48,719 nt of DNA from Desulfurellaceae bacterium (GTDB lineage Bacteria; Campylobacterota_A; Desulfurellia; Desulfurellales; Hippeaceae). Where the stretch lies: the NCBI GenBank assembly GCA_015490005.1, contig WFYS01000079.1:1-48719 (forward strand), given 5' to 3'. Below, one piece after another: positions 47,053 to 48,719 of this stretch. The stretch's first letter is position 1, and every line of letters starts with the position of its first letter. The notes under the pieces were generated by a model, which was not told the origin of the DNA, made no database searches, and saw only the letters and a program-made list of their open reading frames with translations. The position numbers were made by a program, and so were the translations under genes.

Positions 47053-47770
47053 AGAAAAACTATTGGTAGTTGATAATTTAGTTGTGGCTTACGGCAGCAT
47101 AGAAGCAGTTAAGGGAATATCATTCGTTGTGCACAAAGGTGAGTTAGTAACTATTTTAGGTGCAAATGGTGCAGGCAAAACAACAACAATGCGCACCATA
47201 AGCGGGCTTATTAAAGCTAAATCTGGCAGCATAAAATACAAAGACAAGGAATTAACAGGTCTGCCGGCACACAAAATAGTCGGATTGGGCATAAGTCAAT
47301 CGCCTGAAGGCAGGAGGGTGTTTGGAACTTTAACAGTTGAGGAAAACCTTATGCTCGGTGCGTACACAAAAACAAAAGTTAATACAGAAATTCTAGACAA
47401 GATTTACCAACTTTTTCCAAGATTACAAGAGAGAAAAACCCAGCTTGCAGGTACACTATCAGGCGGTGAGCAGCAGATGCTTGCCATAGGAAGAGCTTTA
47501 ATGAGTGAACCAGAGATGCTACTTTTAGATGAACCAAGTTTGGGTTTAGCTCCTGTTCTCGTTAAAACGATATTCGAAACTATAAAACAGATAAAAGAAA
47601 ATGGCGTTACTGTTTTGCTTGTTGAACAAAATGCAAAGGCAGCTCTAAAACTTGCCGATAGAGGATATGTTTTAGAGGTCGGAAAGATAGTCATGGAGGG
47701 CACTTCCCAAGAGCTAATGTCTTCACCAAAAATTCAAGAAGCATACTTAGGAAAGAAGAAAAATACTTAA
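47045..47770 (+). CDS. livF: Branched-chain amino acid ABC transporter, ATPase LivF
   Basis: 241 residues. Walker A GANGAGKTTTMRTISG, the LivF-specific ISQSPEGRRVFGTLTVEENL, signature LSGGEQQMLAIGRAL, Walker B MLLLDEPSLGLAP, and LLVEQNAKAAL with the LivF-type Glu-Gln in place of the switch histidine. It completes the importer. AGGAAGAAG precedes the ATG inside livG. Confidence 0.95.
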   Translation: MNKEKLLVVDNLVVAYGSIEAVKGISFVVHKGELVTILGANGAGKTTTMRTISGLIKAKSGSIKYKDKELTGLPAHKIVGLGISQSPEGRRVFGTLTVEENLMLGAYTKTKVNTEILDKIYQLFPRLQERKTQLAGTLSGGEQQMLAIGRALMSEPEMLLLDEPSLGLAPVLVKTIFETIKQIKENGVTVLLVEQNAKAALKLADRGYVLEVGKIVMEGTSQELMSSPKIQEAYLGKKKNT

Positions 47771-47791
47771 AAGGGAGGGGCAAGCCCCCCC
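47769..47791 (-). terminator. Terminator between livF and the metG-linked gene
   Basis: GGGAGGGG (47773-47780) pairs with CCCCCCC (47785-47791) around a CAAG loop. In the minus-strand RNA the one imperfect pair is G-U and UUUU follows. In the plus-strand RNA it is an A-C mismatch with no U-run. It therefore terminates the minus-strand gene best and livF only weakly. Confidence 0.65.
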
Positions 47792-47797
47792 ATCTGT

Positions 47798-48340
47798 TTA
47801 AACCATCAAATCAACATTTAACATATCAGGATTCACATTGAGGTTTTGAGCTAAAAGCAGAGTGATTTCTGTATAAAGCCTAAGTTTTTTTTGCTGTAGT
47901 TCCATTTTTCTATCTTCAATACTTCTCAACTTTTGCTTAACTAATGTTTTGTTTGCACTTCCCTTTAGTGTTTTAAGCAAGGTATCAAGTTCTAACTGTT
48001 TTTTATCGTACTGATGAATTTTTTTATCAATTTCGCTACCTACACTGCCCTTTGCAGCCTGTTCTTTATCCTTCTTTGGACAATAAGTTGTAACAGAGGA
48101 CATACCGCTTGTGGCAGCTAAATACATTCCGTCCTGTCGTAAATTTAAATACAAATCCTTCGCTACAACATAACAACCTTTTTTCGTAGCTTCGGATTCA
48201 AATCTCAATATATTCGATGATTCATGAGAAGACACATGGGCGACAGAGGTACCTGCTGTAGCTGGGGCAGAACTACCCCATTCTCCTGGATCAAGCTTAT
48301 AGTACAATATGGGGTTTGCGGCAGCACTATTTACATTCAT
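47798..48340 (-). CDS. Protein of unknown function downstream of metG
   Basis: 180 residues; no family recognised. The N-terminal half is small-residue and Ser/Ala rich (SSAPATAGTSVAHVSSHESS), followed by a strand-rich part CYVVAKDLYLNLRQDGMYLAATSG. The C-terminal half (about 88-165) is a strongly charged coiled coil (KKQLELDTLLKTLKG, KLRSIEDRKMELQQKKLRL). No signal peptide or membrane helix is seen. GGAGGG (48345-48350) fixes the start at 48340, 14 bases after metG, so it is probably cotranscribed with it. Confidence 0.7.
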   Translation of the reverse strand: MNVNSAAANPILYYKLDPGEWGSSAPATAGTSVAHVSSHESSNILRFESEATKKGCYVVAKDLYLNLRQDGMYLAATSGMSSVTTYCPKKDKEQAAKGSVGSEIDKKIHQYDKKQLELDTLLKTLKGSANKTLVKQKLRSIEDRKMELQQKKLRLYTEITLLLAQNLNVNPDMLNVDLMV

Positions 48341-48354
48341 GCCGCCCTCCAATA

Positions 48355-48719
48355 TCAGCTTATTTTAGCACCAGACTCAACAGGCTTTTCAACTGTAAGT
48401 AATGCCAAATTTTTCCCATCTTTAGCAGCAAGCAACATACCGTTTGACTTGATGCCCATTAATTTAGCAGGTTTTAAGTTAGCAACAACGATAATATATT
48501 TACCAACAAGCTCCTCTGGCTTATAATGCTCCTTTAAACCAGCGACCAATGTCCTAGGGTTTTCTTCCCCTACATCAATTCTTAATTTAATCAATTTCTT
48601 TGATTTTTCAATACTCTCGGCTTCTAAAATTTTAGCAACTCTTAAATCTACATTAAAAAATTCATCTATGGATATCTTCTTTTCTAGCTCTTTGCTTTTT
48701 TCTTTATCGTTATTCTCTA
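48355..48719 (-). CDS. metG: Methionyl-tRNA synthetase, C-terminal tRNA-binding domain (partial)
   Basis: The frame is open to the right window edge; 120 C-terminal residues are visible. A charged linker (ENNDKEKSKELEKK) leads into an EMAP/Trbp111-type OB fold: ISIDEFFNVDLRVAKILEAE, KLIKLRIDVGEENPRTLVAG, VVANLKPAKLMGIKSNGMLLAA (in parts). This domain dimerises MetRS and binds tRNA nonspecifically. A stand-alone CsaA/Trbp111 gene is possible, but the linker upstream of the domain favours the MetRS fusion. Confidence 0.85.
   Translation of the reverse strand, partial: ENNDKEKSKELEKKISIDEFFNVDLRVAKILEAESIEKSKKLIKLRIDVGEENPRTLVAGLKEHYKPEELVGKYIIVVANLKPAKLMGIKSNGMLLAAKDGKNLALLTVEKPVESGAKIS

Noticed and set aside
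47771-47792. Strong terminator for livF on the plus strand
   Set aside because: The plus RNA has an A-C mismatch and no U-run; the element suits the minus strand.

Overview
The window is AT-rich, gene-dense bacterial chromosome with 49 protein genes, two of them cut by the window ends. I found no rRNA, tRNA, CRISPR array, insertion sequence or phage gene. No gene-free stretch exceeds 300 bases. The cell is Gram-negative: it has an Mla-type lipid transporter with an MCE protein, a TolC-like outer-membrane channel and EmrAB. It makes menaquinone by the futalosine route (MqnA). With the low GC, the zinc-type bS18, HisZ and the many c-di-GMP proteins this suggests a Desulfurella/Hippea-like or related Campylobacterota/deltaproteobacterial-grade organism. 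That placement is inference, not a database result.

Layout. 1-2121: end of a GGDEF-EAL protein, a DksA/TraR zinc-finger protein and ComF. 2219-7867: rpsF-ssb-rpsR-rplI-dnaB-uvrA, converging on a Fur/PerR-type regulator (7864-8283, minus). 8284-8508: intergenic region with divergent promoters, a GC-rich foldable segment and a MarR-type operator. 8509-11448: marR-emrA-emrB. 11493-13327: ilvE-mqnA. 13320-17367 (minus): alr-mlaE-mlaF-mlaD. 17453-20911: MagIII-like glycosylase, coaE, tolC, DMT transporter. 20912-26042: NTF2-like membrane protein, cobT, an orphan, holA, pyrG. 26280-33946: rpsO-pnp-M16 peptidase-class V aminotransferase-hisZ-purA-HIT-aroQ in one direction. 33915-36389 (minus): FGE-sulfatase-like protein and a PAS-GGDEF protein. 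36569-39107: P5C dehydrogenase and proline dehydrogenase. 39119-43113 (minus): HD-GYP protein, serine palmitoyltransferase-like enzyme and a YghO/bacterial ceramide synthase-like acyltransferase. 43285-47770: a complete livJHMGF transporter. 47798 to the end (minus): metG 3' end and an orphan.

How it fits together. The best system-level signal is a 17-bp identical sequence, 10.2 kb apart, that forms the imperfect palindrome TAGTTnCAnnTGnAACTA over the -35 box of both marR-emrAB and tolC. It ties a split inner-membrane/periplasmic pump to its outer-membrane channel under one MarR repressor. Just upstream of marR is a segment of about 60% GC in very AT-rich surroundings. It can form two mutually exclusive hairpins, the second followed by a short T-rich run, so it may be an attenuator or small RNA. 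The second notable system is the SPT/ceramide-synthase-like gene pair, which predicts sphingolipid synthesis. Three genes (marR, the MagIII-like gene, HD-GYP) have -10 boxes so close to ATG, with no Shine-Dalgarno, that they look leaderless or nearly so. Genes are packed with many ATGA-type overlaps, and starts were moved from the longest reading frame where a ribosome site decided it.
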